Assembly (NCBI RefSeq): GCF_004799325.1
Contig: NZ_SSMD01000009.1
Coordinates: 62,001 to 126,000, forward strand
Origin: Thalassobius vesicularis
GTDB lineage: Bacteria; Pseudomonadota; Alphaproteobacteria; Rhodobacterales; Rhodobacteraceae
Reading direction: 5' to 3'
Length of the DNA stretch: 64,000 nt
How positions within the stretch are numbered: position 1 is the stretch's first letter; the number at the start of each line of letters is the position of its first letter. The position numbers and the translations under genes were made by a program. The notes beneath the pieces are model-generated. The model was not told the DNA's origin, did not search any database, and was given only the letters and a program-made list of their open reading frames with translations. Positions 8,858 to 17,847 of the stretch are shown piece by piece.

Positions 8858-9586
8858 ATGGCAATTCTTGATAAACACGCGATCCTCGAGAAGAACGTTA
8901 CCCTTCTCACGATCTTTGCCTTCCTTGTGGTCACCATCGGCGGCATCGTGCAGATCGCACCGCTGTTCTGGCTGGAAAACACCATCGAGGACGTAGAGGG
9001 CATGCGCCCCTACACCCCGCTGGAGCTGGCCGGGCGCGATGTCTACCTGCGCGAAGGCTGCTATGTCTGCCACAGCCAGATGATCCGCCCGATGCGCGAC
9101 GAAGTCGAGCGTTACGGCCACTACTCGCTGGCAGCGGAGTCGCAATACGACCACCCGTTCCAGTGGGGTTCGAAGCGTACCGGGCCTGACCTGGCACGCG
9201 TCGGCGGCCGCTACTCGGACGCATGGCACGTTGACCACCTGCGTGACCCGCAGTCGGTTGTGCCCGAATCCGTGATGCCGAAATACGGCCATCTGGAGAA
9301 GCGTCTGATCGACGGCAAGTACATCCAGGACGAACTGAAGACGAACCGTCTGGTTGGTGTCCCGTACACCGACGAGATGATCGAGAACGCTCAGGCCGAC
9401 TTTGCGGCCCAGATCGATCCCGATGGCGACTTCGACGGTCTGGTGGAACGCTATGGTGACAAGGTGCAGGTGCGCAACTTCGACGGCCAGCCGGGTATCT
9501 CGGAAGCCGACGCTCTGGTCGCATATCTGCAGATGCTGGGCACGCTGGTTGATTTCTCGACCTTCACCCCGGACGCGAGCCGGTAA
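8858..9586 (+). CDS. ccoO: cbb3-type cytochrome c oxidase subunit II (monohaem cytochrome c)
   Basis: A 242-residue membrane-anchored c-type cytochrome that passes electrons to CcoN. One N-terminal transmembrane helix (about 15-37) is followed by a periplasmic domain with the haem c motif C68-Y-V-C71-H72. A methionine in SVMPKY is the probable axial ligand. The start lies 13 bp after ccoN, with GGAGACC as ribosome site. Length and motifs match FixO/CcoO. Confidence 0.97.
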   Translation: MAILDKHAILEKNVTLLTIFAFLVVTIGGIVQIAPLFWLENTIEDVEGMRPYTPLELAGRDVYLREGCYVCHSQMIRPMRDEVERYGHYSLAAESQYDHPFQWGSKRTGPDLARVGGRYSDAWHVDHLRDPQSVVPESVMPKYGHLEKRLIDGKYIQDELKTNRLVGVPYTDEMIENAQADFAAQIDPDGDFDGLVERYGDKVQVRNFDGQPGISEADALVAYLQMLGTLVDFSTFTPDASR

Positions 9587-9601
9587 GGGGAGGGGACCAT
9601 T

Positions 9602-9793
9602 ATGGAAACCTACTCGATCCTCAGAGAGTTCGCGGACAGCTGGATGCTGATTGCTCTGTTTGCCTTCTTTATCGGGGTGGTGGTCTTCGCCTTCCGTCCC
9701 GGTTCCTCGAAGGTCTACAGCGACGTCGCAAACATCCCGTTCCGGCATGAAGACAAACCCGCCGTTCGCGGTGGCGACGCCAAGGAGGCGTGA
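9602..9793 (+). CDS. ccoQ: cbb3-type cytochrome oxidase subunit CcoQ
   Basis: A 63-residue protein with a single transmembrane helix (about residues 13-33, LIALFAFFIGVVVFAF) and a short charged tail. The FixQ/CcoQ family stabilises the oxidase complex. It sits in the canonical place between ccoO and ccoP, with GGGGAGGGG as ribosome site and only 3 bp to ccoP. Confidence 0.94.
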   Translation: METYSILREFADSWMLIALFAFFIGVVVFAFRPGSSKVYSDVANIPFRHEDKPAVRGGDAKEA

Positions 9794-9796
9794 GAA

Positions 9797-10663
9797 ATGG
9801 CTAAAAAACCAAACCAAACCAAAGACGTGGGCACGACCGGCCACGAGTGGGATGGCATCGAAGAGCTGAACACCCCTCTGCCGCGTTGGTGGCTGTGGAC
9901 CTTCTATGCCTGTATCGTGTGGGGCGTGATCTACACGATCGCCTATCCCGCATGGCCGCTGGTCAATGGCGCAACCGCCGGCTTCCTGGGCTGGTCCACC
10001 CGTGGTGACGTGGCAGCGGAAATCTCTGCCAACGAAGCCAAGCTGGGCCCGATCAACGCGAAGCTGGCCGCGGCCGAGCTGACCGAGATCTCGGCTGACG
10101 CAGAGCTGCAAGGCTATGCCGTGTCGGCAGGTGCCGCCGTGTTCAAAACCTGGTGCGCACAGTGCCACGGTTCGGGCGCTGCCGGTGCAGCCGGCTATCC
10201 GAACCTGCTGGACGATGACTGGCTGTGGGGTGGCGATATCGAAACCATCCACACCACCATCACCCACGGTATCCGCAGCGCGGATGACGAGGACACCCGG
10301 ATTTCGGACATGCCCGCCTTCGGCAAGGACGAACTGCTGGAAAAAGAGCAGATCGAACAGGTCGTGAACTACGTCATGTCGCTGTCGGGCACCGCTCAGG
10401 ACGCAGCCCTGGTTGAAGAAGGCGCTGTCGTCTTCGCCGACAACTGCGCCTCCTGCCACGGTGACGATGCGACCGGCGGTCGTGATCTGGGCGCGCCCAA
10501 CCTGAGCGATGCGATCTGGCTGTTCGGCGGCTCGTACGACGCGATCAAGGAGACGGTCGTCAATTCCCGTAAAGGCGTGATGCCGAACTGGAACACCCGT
10601 CTGTCCGAAGCGCAGATCCGCGCTGTGTCGGCTTACGTCCACCAGCTGGGTGGCGGCGAGTAA
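9797..10663 (+). CDS. ccoP: cbb3-type cytochrome c oxidase subunit III (dihaem cytochrome c)
   Basis: A 288-residue dihaem cytochrome that receives electrons from soluble cytochrome c. It has an N-terminal CcoP-type anchor (about residues 32-55) and then two periplasmic cytochrome c domains with C120-x2-C123-H124 and C217-x2-C220-H221. Methionines in DMPAF and VMPNW are likely axial ligands. It is last in ccoNOQP and is followed by two hairpins. Confidence 0.97.
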   Translation: MAKKPNQTKDVGTTGHEWDGIEELNTPLPRWWLWTFYACIVWGVIYTIAYPAWPLVNGATAGFLGWSTRGDVAAEISANEAKLGPINAKLAAAELTEISADAELQGYAVSAGAAVFKTWCAQCHGSGAAGAAGYPNLLDDDWLWGGDIETIHTTITHGIRSADDEDTRISDMPAFGKDELLEKEQIEQVVNYVMSLSGTAQDAALVEEGAVVFADNCASCHGDDATGGRDLGAPNLSDAIWLFGGSYDAIKETVVNSRKGVMPNWNTRLSEAQIRAVSAYVHQLGGGE

Positions 10664-10677
10664 TTCGCCAAAAGAAT

Positions 10678-10706
10678 ACCCTGGGGCGTTTCCCGCGCCC
10701 CAGGGT
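10678..10706 (+). terminator. Hairpin downstream of ccoP (first of two)
   Basis: A perfect 11-bp stem, ACCCTGGGGCG (10678-10688) with CGCCCCAGGGT (10696-10706), without a T-run. It may protect the 3' end of the cco transcript or act as part of a two-hairpin terminator. Confidence 0.65.
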
Positions 10707-10755
10707 GGCACCGGCCCTTCCGTCCTGTTCGCGCGTTTCCTGGAAGGCCGGTGCC
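10707..10755. terminator. Second hairpin between ccoP and the convergent DUF2270 gene
   Basis: GGCACCGGCC (10707-10716) pairs with GGCCGGTGCC (10746-10755), and the stem is extended inside by TTCC/GGAA. AATTATTTT follows on the plus strand. It abuts the first hairpin directly and probably ends ccoNOQP transcription. Confidence 0.6.
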
Positions 10756-10795
10756 AATTATTTTACAAGTTCACGAATAATCAACCCCTCAACGG

Positions 10796-11485
10796 TTATC
10801 CCATCGAGCTGTCCGTGCGCCGTCCAAGCGCGCGGTTTTTGTCATTCTGGCCGCTCCAGATCGCGATCCCGGCCCAGGTGATCATGTAAACCACCCCGAC
10901 GGTAACGATTGCCTCGCCGGGCAGGGGGCCGACATCGGCGCGGCGGAACGCTTGTTCCAGATTTTCGACCGGGGTGGGGTGGACGGCCAGTTTTCCGGCA
11001 AAGGCCAGCGACTGAATCATCAATATCCACAGATAGTTACGCCGGATGCGTCGCCCGATCGCCGTCATCATCGAGACGTGGTAGCGCGGGCGCATGTAGT
11101 CGTCGGCCAAGGTTTTTTGCCAGTTGTCCTCCATGTGGAGGTTCCCGTCGTGCAGCATGGGCGCGTAGAAATGCGTCTCCATCCAGCGGGCGCGGGCGCG
11201 CCAGACGTTGAAATAGCGATAGCGGCGCGCCTCTTGCATCAGGAAAAAGATGATCAGCACCCCGACCAGTACCAATGGCAGCGGCGAGGCATCGGGCGAG
11301 GCAAAGGAAATCGACAGCGCCACGCCCAGCGTGACCACGGCCCAGTTGGTGGTGGTGTCCAACCGCGTGCGCCAGATGGTCGAGCGGTAGACCTCGCCGC
11401 GGTAGAGGTGCGCGATGGCGGTGATTTCGGATGAATTGAGTGTTGTACGCTCTTCGGTGGCGGTTTGTGCCGCGTTTTGGGCCAC
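10796..11485 (-). CDS. DUF2270 family integral membrane protein
   Basis: A 229-residue protein with four predicted transmembrane segments (about residues 46-63, 68-86, 150-168 and 192-210) and a cytoplasmic middle rich in Arg and aromatic residues (QEARRYRYFNVWRARARW). The function is unknown. It sits between ccoNOQP and ccoGHIS, divergent from ccoG, and shares the single FNR-type box of that region, so co-regulation with the oxidase is likely. The name rests on overall resemblance to COG5530-type proteins. Confidence 0.75.
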   Translation of the reverse strand: MAQNAAQTATEERTTLNSSEITAIAHLYRGEVYRSTIWRTRLDTTTNWAVVTLGVALSISFASPDASPLPLVLVGVLIIFFLMQEARRYRYFNVWRARARWMETHFYAPMLHDGNLHMEDNWQKTLADDYMRPRYHVSMMTAIGRRIRRNYLWILMIQSLAFAGKLAVHPTPVENLEQAFRRADVGPLPGEAIVTVGVVYMITWAGIAIWSGQNDKNRALGRRTDSSMG

Positions 11486-11630
11486 GATGTTCCCCCGTGC
11501 CTTATGTTTCTCCTGCTCCGCTGAAAACTATGGCACGGTCCGGGGCCAGCGGTCAAAACTTACGCAATCGCGGGATGTTGCGTCTGCTGCGGGCGCTGCG
11601 GTGCCGAATAGATGCGTTAAAAATACAGAT

Positions 11631-11644
11631 TTGATGCAGGTCAA
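11631..11644. promoter_or_regulatory. FNR-type box between the DUF2270 gene and ccoG
   Basis: TTGATGCAGGTCAA matches TTGAT-N4-ATCAA at 9 of 10 positions. It ends 63 bp before the ccoG start and lies 146 bp upstream of the divergent DUF2270 gene. Activation of ccoGHIS by FnrL is the simplest reading. Confidence 0.82.
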
Positions 11645-11707
11645 AGCCCACCCCCCCAATCCCTGAAAAAAGGGCGGCAACCCGTATCAATTTTCCGGAG
11701 TGATTCC

Positions 11708-13147
11708 GTGTCGCAAACCGAACCCGAAGCCCCCCAGAGCCTGTACGCCGCCCGCGAGCCGATTTTTCCGCGCCGCGTGAAGGGCAAGTTCCGCAATCTG
11801 AAGTGGCTGATCATGATCGTGACGCTGGGCATCTATTACCTGACGCCCTGGATCCGCTGGGACCGTGGCCCGGCGCTGCCCGATCAGGCCGTTCTGGTGG
11901 ACCTGGGCAACCGGCGCTTTTTCTTCTTCATGATCGAAATCTGGCCGCACGAGTTCTATTTCGTCGCCGGCCTGCTGGTGATGGCGGGCCTGGGGCTGTT
12001 CCTGTTCACCTCGGCCCTGGGGCGCGTGTGGTGCGGTTATGCCTGCCCGCAAACGGTGTGGACGGACCTGTTCATCCTGGTTGAACGCTGGATCGAGGGC
12101 GACCGCAACGCGCGCCTGCGTCTGCACCGCCAAAAGAAGATGGATTTCCGCAAGGCCCGGCTGCGGCTGGAGAAATGGTCGGCCTGGTTGCTGATCTCGG
12201 TCGCGACGGGCGGGGCCTGGGTATTCTATTTCACCGACGCGCCGACGCTGCTGGTGGACCTGTTCACGCTGAACGCCCACCCGATCGCCTATTCGACGAT
12301 CGTGGTGATGACGCTGACCACCTTTATCTTTGGCGGTTTCGCCCGCGAACAGATCTGCATCTACGCCTGCCCGTGGCCGCGGATTCAGGCCGCCATGCTG
12401 GACGAAGACTCTCTGGTGGTGGGCTATCGCAGCTGGCGCGGTGAACCGCGTGGCAAGGCCCGCAAGCAAGAGGAAAACGCCGAGCAGGGCGATTGCATCG
12501 ACTGCATGGCCTGCGTGAACGTCTGCCCGGTGGGGATCGACATCCGCAACGGCCAGCAGCTGGAATGCATCACCTGCGCGCTGTGCATCGACGCCTGTGA
12601 CGAGATCATGGACAAGATCGGCAAGCCGCGCGGCCTGATCGACTATATGGCGCTGACCGACGAAGCGGCCGAGCGTGCGGGCAACCCGCCCAAGTCGATC
12701 TGGAAGCACATCTTCCGCCCGCGCACGATCCTGTATACCAGCCTGTGGACGCTGGTCGGCGTCGGCCTGGTCGTGGCGCTGTTCATGCGAACGGAAATCG
12801 ACCTGACGGTCGCCCCCGTGCGCAACCCGGTGTTCGTGACGCTGTCGGATGGCTCGATCCGCAACACCTATGACGTGCGCCTGCGCAACAAGCATGGCGA
12901 GGACCGCCCGTTCCGGATCTCGGTCAAGGGTGATCCGGCGCTGCGCGTCCAGCTGGAAGGCACGCCTTATGCCACCACCGACGTGCCCGCCGACACAATG
13001 AAGCTGCAACGCGTCTACGTGATCGCGCCCAAGGGATCGAACCCGGCGACGCATGAGCGTACCGATATCCGCATCTGGGTCGAGGACAACTCGACCGGGG
13101 ATCGCGCCTACAAGGACACCGTGTTCCACGGAAAGGAAAACAACTGA
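11708..13147 (+). CDS. ccoG: Cytochrome oxidase accessory protein CcoG (RdxB/FixG), iron-sulfur membrane protein
   Basis: A 479-residue membrane protein needed for copper delivery or redox control during cbb3 assembly. The start is GTG with CGGAG upstream. Transmembrane helices surround motifs CGYACPQTVW and CIYACPWPR, and a ferredoxin-like domain carries CIDCMACVNVCP and CITCALCIDAC, enough for two [4Fe-4S] clusters. The C-terminal part is a periplasmic Ig-like FixG domain. Its stop overlaps the ccoH start (TGATG), marking a ccoGHIS operon. Confidence 0.96.
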   Translation: MSQTEPEAPQSLYAAREPIFPRRVKGKFRNLKWLIMIVTLGIYYLTPWIRWDRGPALPDQAVLVDLGNRRFFFFMIEIWPHEFYFVAGLLVMAGLGLFLFTSALGRVWCGYACPQTVWTDLFILVERWIEGDRNARLRLHRQKKMDFRKARLRLEKWSAWLLISVATGGAWVFYFTDAPTLLVDLFTLNAHPIAYSTIVVMTLTTFIFGGFAREQICIYACPWPRIQAAMLDEDSLVVGYRSWRGEPRGKARKQEENAEQGDCIDCMACVNVCPVGIDIRNGQQLECITCALCIDACDEIMDKIGKPRGLIDYMALTDEAAERAGNPPKSIWKHIFRPRTILYTSLWTLVGVGLVVALFMRTEIDLTVAPVRNPVFVTLSDGSIRNTYDVRLRNKHGEDRPFRISVKGDPALRVQLEGTPYATTDVPADTMKLQRVYVIAPKGSNPATHERTDIRIWVEDNSTGDRAYKDTVFHGKENN

Positions 13148-13605
13148 TGGCACAGCGCCAGATCACCGGGCGGCAGGTCTTTATCGGATTTGCCGCCGCC
13201 TTTGGACTGATCATCGCGGTAAACGTCTTCATGGCCGTCAAGGCCGTGAAGACTTTCCCCGGTCTGGAGGTCGCGAATTCCTACGTCGCCAGCCAGGAGT
13301 TCGACAAACGCAAGGCCGCGCAAGAGGCCCTGGGCTGGAGCATCAACGCCGAGCATAAGGACGGCCTGCTGCGTCTGGCCATCACCGACCCCGCCGGCCA
13401 GCCCGTCCGCCCCAAGGAGCTGCGCGCCATCGTCGGCCGCACCACCGAGGCCAGCGATGACGTGGAACCCGCTTTTGCCTATAATGGCACCGCCTTCGAA
13501 GCCCCGATGGAGCTGGGCGGCGGCCGCTGGATCATCCGACTGGAGGCGATTGCCGAGGACGGAACCGAGTTCATCCAGCGCCTGAACCTGCACGTCGTCA
13601 AGTAA
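13147..13605 (+). CDS. ccoH: cbb3 oxidase assembly protein CcoH (FixH)
   Basis: A 152-residue protein with one N-terminal transmembrane helix (about residues 10-30) and a periplasmic domain. The FixH family contacts the cbb3 complex during maturation. Its ATG overlaps the ccoG stop by one base. The motif SYVASQEFD after the membrane segment is typical. It precedes the copper ATPase gene ccoI by 41 bp. Confidence 0.93.
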   Translation: MAQRQITGRQVFIGFAAAFGLIIAVNVFMAVKAVKTFPGLEVANSYVASQEFDKRKAAQEALGWSINAEHKDGLLRLAITDPAGQPVRPKELRAIVGRTTEASDDVEPAFAYNGTAFEAPMELGGGRWIIRLEAIAEDGTEFIQRLNLHVVK

Positions 13606-13646
13606 CCCACCCCCTCAACCCGGCATCAACTGGAAAGACCCCATCC

Positions 13647-15833
13647 ATGACCGCCACCATGCGTCCCACCCCCTCGGCCTGTCCTGCCTGTTCCGCGGCC
13701 CCCGCCGCCGAGGCAATGGCCCAGATGGACGCCCCCAAGGAGGCGCGGATCGCGCTGTCCGTGCCTGCCGTGCACTGCGCGGCCTGTATCTCGACCGTCG
13801 AAAGTGAACTGGCCAAGGTGCCCGGCGTGCAATCCGCCCGGGTGAACCTGACGCTGAAGCGCGCCCAGATCGAGGCCGATCCCAGCGTGATGCCGGACGA
13901 CCTGATCGGCGCGCTGGAGCGCGTCGGCTATGAAGCGTTCGAGCTGGACGCGGGCGCGCTGGCGGCGACGCAGACCGACAAGGCGGGCCGCGACCTGCTG
14001 ATGCGGCTGGCGGTGGCGGGGTTCGCCTCGATGAACGTGATGCTGCTGTCGGTGTCGGTCTGGGCCGGCGCCGAGGACGCAACGCGCGACATGTTCCACT
14101 GGATCTCGGCGGCGATCACGCTGCCGACCATCGCGTTTTCCGGCGTGCCCTTCTTCAAAAGCGCCTGGGGCGCACTGAAGCACAAGCGCCTGAACATGGA
14201 TGTGCCGATCGTGCTGGCGATCTCGCTGGCGCTGGTCACCTCGCTTTGGGAAACCAGCCTGTCGGGGCACCACGCCTATTTCGACGCCGCGCTGACGCTG
14301 ACGTTCTTTCTGCTGGCGGGGCGTTATCTGGACTACCGGACCCGCGCGATTGCGCGATCCGCAGCCGAGGAACTGGCCGCGCTGGAAGTGCCGCGCGCCA
14401 TCCTGATCCGCAACGGCGAGGAAAAACAGGTGCCAGTGGCCGAGGTTTCGGTCGGCGACATGATCCTTGTGCGCCCCGGCGGACGGATGCCGGTGGACGG
14501 TGAAATCGTCGAAGGCATGAGCGAGATCGACCGCTCGCTGCTGACCGGGGAAACCGTGCCGGTGGTGGCGCAGCCGGGGCAGGGTGTGTCCGCCGGGGAG
14601 GTCAACCTGACCGGCCCGCTGGTGATCCGGGCAACGGCGGTGGGCAAGGATACCTCGCTTCATCGCATGGCCGATCTGGTGGCCATCGCGGAATCCGGGC
14701 GCTCGCGCTATACCTCGCTGGCGGATAGCGCGGCGAAACTCTATGCGCCGGGGGTACATATCCTGTCGGCGCTCAGCTTTGTCGGCTGGTGGCTCTATAC
14801 CTACGACACCCGCACCGCGCTGAACATCGCGGCGGCGGTGCTGATCATCACCTGCCCCTGCGCGCTGGGTCTGGCGGTTCCGGCGGTGACGACGGCGGCC
14901 TCGGGGCGGCTGTTCCGCAAGGGGATGCTGATCAAACACGCCACGGCGCTGGAACGTCTGGCACAGGTCGACACGGTGGTCTTTGACAAGACCGGCACGC
15001 TGACGGCGGGCACGCCCGAGCTGACCAACCTGGGCGATCACACCACCCGCGACATGGAGATCGCGCTGGCGCTGGCCGAGGGCTCCTCTCACCCGCTGTC
15101 GATGTCCCTGAGCAAGGCCGCGCGCGAGGCCGGCGTGAAACCGGCGCGCGTCGATGACATCCGCGAAGTGCCCGGCTATGGCACCGAGGGCAGCTGGAAA
15201 GGCACCCGCGTGCGCCTGGGCCGTGCGGCCTGGGTCGGCGCCGAATCCCGTGCCGAAACCGCGGCATGGCTGGCCGTGGGCGGTGATGCCCCGGTCGCCT
15301 TCACCTTCACCGACCGGCTGCGCGCTGGCGCCGAAGAGGCGGTGAAATCGCTGCTCGACGCGGGCAAGGACGTGATCCTGATCTCGGGCGACGCCACCCG
15401 CGCGGTCGAAGCATTGGCCAACCGCCTGGGCATCCGCCAATGGATGGCCGAGGCACTGCCCACCGACAAGGCCGCCCGCATCAAGGCGCTGTCGGATCAG
15501 GGCAAACATGTGCTGATGGTGGGGGACGGGCTGAACGACACCGCCGCGCTGGCCGCAGCGCATGTCTCGATCTCTCCGGCCTCGGCGCTGGACGCCGCGC
15601 GCGTGGCCTCGGACATCGTGCTGCTGGGTAGCGACCTGAGCCCGATCAACGAGGCACTGGACACCGCGAAATCTGCCACCCGCCGCATCCGCGAAAACTT
15701 CCAGATCGCCACGGCCTATAACGTGATCGCCGTGCCGATCGCGGTGATCGGTCTGGCAACCCCGCTGGTGGCGGCCTTGGCTATGTCCACGAGTTCCATT
15801 ATCGTGTCCCTGAACGCATTGCGCCTGAGGTAA
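13647..15833 (+). CDS. ccoI: Copper-transporting P1B-type ATPase CcoI (FixI)
   Basis: A 728-residue pump that supplies copper for cbb3 oxidase assembly. It has an N-terminal CPAC pair (C12, C15) and a heavy-metal domain with C44-A-A-C47. The membrane metal site C403-P-C405, the phosphorylation site D447-K-T-G-T and the hinge GDGLNDTAAL are all intact. About eight transmembrane segments are visible. Gene order ccoG-H-I-S assigns it to the oxidase rather than to general copper resistance. Confidence 0.96.
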   Translation: MTATMRPTPSACPACSAAPAAEAMAQMDAPKEARIALSVPAVHCAACISTVESELAKVPGVQSARVNLTLKRAQIEADPSVMPDDLIGALERVGYEAFELDAGALAATQTDKAGRDLLMRLAVAGFASMNVMLLSVSVWAGAEDATRDMFHWISAAITLPTIAFSGVPFFKSAWGALKHKRLNMDVPIVLAISLALVTSLWETSLSGHHAYFDAALTLTFFLLAGRYLDYRTRAIARSAAEELAALEVPRAILIRNGEEKQVPVAEVSVGDMILVRPGGRMPVDGEIVEGMSEIDRSLLTGETVPVVAQPGQGVSAGEVNLTGPLVIRATAVGKDTSLHRMADLVAIAESGRSRYTSLADSAAKLYAPGVHILSALSFVGWWLYTYDTRTALNIAAAVLIITCPCALGLAVPAVTTAASGRLFRKGMLIKHATALERLAQVDTVVFDKTGTLTAGTPELTNLGDHTTRDMEIALALAEGSSHPLSMSLSKAAREAGVKPARVDDIREVPGYGTEGSWKGTRVRLGRAAWVGAESRAETAAWLAVGGDAPVAFTFTDRLRAGAEEAVKSLLDAGKDVILISGDATRAVEALANRLGIRQWMAEALPTDKAARIKALSDQGKHVLMVGDGLNDTAALAAAHVSISPASALDAARVASDIVLLGSDLSPINEALDTAKSATRRIRENFQIATAYNVIAVPIAVIGLATPLVAALAMSTSSIIVSLNALRLR

Positions 15834-15840
15834 GCCCGAA

Positions 15841-15999
15841 ATGGAAGTCCTGTCCTACTTGATCCCGATTTCGCTGGTCCTGGGCGGCGTTGGCCTGCTG
15901 GCCTTCATCTACACGGTGCGCAGCAACCAGTACGACGACCCGGACGGCAACAGCCAACGCATACTGTCGGGGGAATGGGACGATCATCCCAAACCCTGA
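15841..15999 (+). CDS. ccoS: cbb3 oxidase maturation protein CcoS
   Basis: A short 52-residue gene starting 7 bp after ccoI. It begins MEVLSYLIPISLVLGG, has a single transmembrane helix (about residues 5-24) and a hydrophilic tail (SNQYDDPDGNSQRIL) that is the family hallmark. CcoS is needed for cofactor insertion into CcoN. It closes the ccoGHIS operon and is followed at once by an 82-bp structured repeat. Confidence 0.93.
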   Translation: MEVLSYLIPISLVLGGVGLLAFIYTVRSNQYDDPDGNSQRILSGEWDDHPKP

Positions 16000-16007
16000 C
16001 CCTTGGC

Positions 16008-16089
16008 TTCTTTCTGACTGAAAATACTCCCGCCGGAGGCCCGGAAAATCAGCGATTTTCCGGTCAAAATTCTTTGAAAGAATTTTGCA
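16008..16089. repeat. 82-bp dispersed structured repeat, copy A
   Basis: It contains TTCTTTCTGA, AAATACTCCCGCCGGAGGC, the stem CCGGAAAAT/ATTTTCCGG and the stem AAAATTCTTTG/AAGAATTTT. Copy C at 30704-30785 matches 72 of 82 positions; all ten differences fall outside the stems. It lies between convergent ccoS and the D,D-carboxypeptidase gene and probably acts as a bidirectional terminator. Confidence 0.85.
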
Positions 16090-16093
16090 GCCC

Positions 16094-17617
16094 TCAGCTC
16101 GGGCCGATCATGAAACAGCTGACCTGGCGCGCCTGAAGACGGCGGCAGGCGAGGTCGGCCTTCTCGCGCGTCAGCCCCACGAAATTCGCGTCGAACCCGC
16201 CCTTGCGGTTGACCACCTTGCGCAGGCTGCCGTCCAGGGTGGCCATCTCGGCCAGCGCGGTTTTCACCAGCACCTTTTCGGCGGCATAGCGGCTGGGATA
16301 GCGGCCGACGTTGATGCCCCAGTGGCGTCCGCCCGAGGTGGACAGACGGGTGACGACCTCGCGCGGCTGATCGGCCTGCGCGTCGGCTGCGACGGCTTCG
16401 GCCAGAACCTGCTCGACGGCCTGTTTCTGTGCGCCGGCCGAGGCCAGCACCAGATCGCCCGGGCGCATCCGGGGCGAGGGCAGTTCCTCTTGCGCCAGAC
16501 GGGTGGGCAGGTTTTCCTTGGGTAGGGCGGCGGGCGCTGCGGGTTTGGTTTCTTCGGCCATGACCTGTTTCAGCGCGTCGTGGATGTCATCCTTGACCGC
16601 GACCAGAACGGGGGCCTGCGTGCTGCCCGGGCGGGCCTGCGGGCGCAGGCTTTTGGGGACGGCGGTCAGCAGGCGGATCGTTTTACCCGCGGCACCGCTG
16701 GCTGCGGCCACTTCGGTGTCGCCGCCGGTGCTGGGACGGGCCGAGCCCGAACCGACATAGGCCGGGCGCGAGGGTTTGCGCAGTGCGACCTGGCTGGGCG
16801 CACGGCGGAAGCCGAGGTCCAGCAGCTCGGCCACCTTGGCATTGCGCGCGGCGGTCGAGCGGCCGCCGAACACGGTGGCGATGATGCGTTCCTGTCCACG
16901 CTCTGCCGAGGCGACCAGATTGAACCCGGCGGCGCGAGTGTAGCCGGTCTTGATACCGTCTGCGCCGCGATATGCCGCAAGGAAGCGGCGGTTGGTGTTG
17001 TTCACCGTTCGCATCCCCGCATCGGTCGAGATGCGGCTGAACAGGTTGTAATAGTCGGAATAATCATAGAGCAGGTGCCGCCCCAGGATCGACATGTCGC
17101 GCGCCGTGGACAGGTGTCCGTCGCGGGTCAGGCCGTTGGCGTTCTTGAAGGTCGTCCGGGTCATGCCCATCGCCTTGGCGGTGCGGTTCATGCGGCGGGC
17201 AAAGGCGGCCTCGGACCCTTCGATCGCTTCACCGATGGCGGTGGCGGCGTCATTGGCCGATTTCACGGCGGCGGCACGGATCAGGTAGCGCAGCTTGATC
17301 CGCTGACCGGCCTGCAAGCCCAGTTTCGAGGGCGGTTCAGCCGCGGCATTGCGCGAGATGCGGACCATCGTGTCGAGGGAAATCTCGCCGCGCTCGATCG
17401 CCTCGAACGCGATGTAAAGCGTCATCATCTTGGTCAGAGAGGCCGGGTGCAGTCGGGTATCGGCGTTGGTGGAGTGCAGAACTTCGCCGGTGCGGGCATC
17501 CATCACGAACGCAGCATAAGGTGCCGCCAGCACGGACACTGGCAACACAACCATCAGCCACAGAAATGCGATTGTCAGCAGGCCCATATGGGCCGGCTTT
17601 TTGTGCCGATCTTTCAC
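16094..17617 (-). CDS. D-alanyl-D-alanine carboxypeptidase (PBP5/DacF class) with C-terminal SPOR domain
   Basis: A 507-residue periplasmic peptidoglycan enzyme that trims the terminal D-alanine from stem peptides. The N-terminal hydrophobic signal (about 11-32, ending VLAA) precedes the catalytic domain. S60-L-T-K63, S120-A-N122 and K223-T-G225 are the three penicillin-binding motifs. A low-complexity linker (about 290-420) leads to a SPOR-like domain (about 428-507), which in other proteins binds denuded glycan at the septum; the fusion suggests a role in division. The gene is convergent with ccoGHIS and appears monocistronic. Confidence 0.93.
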   Translation of the reverse strand: MKDRHKKPAHMGLLTIAFLWLMVVLPVSVLAAPYAAFVMDARTGEVLHSTNADTRLHPASLTKMMTLYIAFEAIERGEISLDTMVRISRNAAAEPPSKLGLQAGQRIKLRYLIRAAAVKSANDAATAIGEAIEGSEAAFARRMNRTAKAMGMTRTTFKNANGLTRDGHLSTARDMSILGRHLLYDYSDYYNLFSRISTDAGMRTVNNTNRRFLAAYRGADGIKTGYTRAAGFNLVASAERGQERIIATVFGGRSTAARNAKVAELLDLGFRRAPSQVALRKPSRPAYVGSGSARPSTGGDTEVAAASGAAGKTIRLLTAVPKSLRPQARPGSTQAPVLVAVKDDIHDALKQVMAEETKPAAPAALPKENLPTRLAQEELPSPRMRPGDLVLASAGAQKQAVEQVLAEAVAADAQADQPREVVTRLSTSGGRHWGINVGRYPSRYAAEKVLVKTALAEMATLDGSLRKVVNRKGGFDANFVGLTREKADLACRRLQARQVSCFMIGPS

Positions 17618-17847
17618 GACCTCTGCCTTCTCTGCCTCATGCCGCTGATTTTTCAGTCGGCTTATTTATTTGATTGAGAAAAGGCTAACACACGAAAGGC
17701 GCTGAATAAAGCATTGAATATTAACCAATTGGGTGGGGTCTACGTTCGAATGACAATATTTTGTGGGCGATTTGCAACCTTACACCAGAACGTGGAAGGG
17801 GTGCTGTGCGGGCTACGCGGGTTTGTGCCGGGCGCATTGCTGAAAGA

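Noticed and set aside
8783-10711. Long open frame opposite ccoOQP
   Set aside because: It mirrors real, well-conserved genes in GC-rich DNA, has low-complexity His/Arg/Gln-rich sequence and no family similarity. The same applies to long antisense frames over ccoI, the coiled-coil gene, atpA and atpGD.
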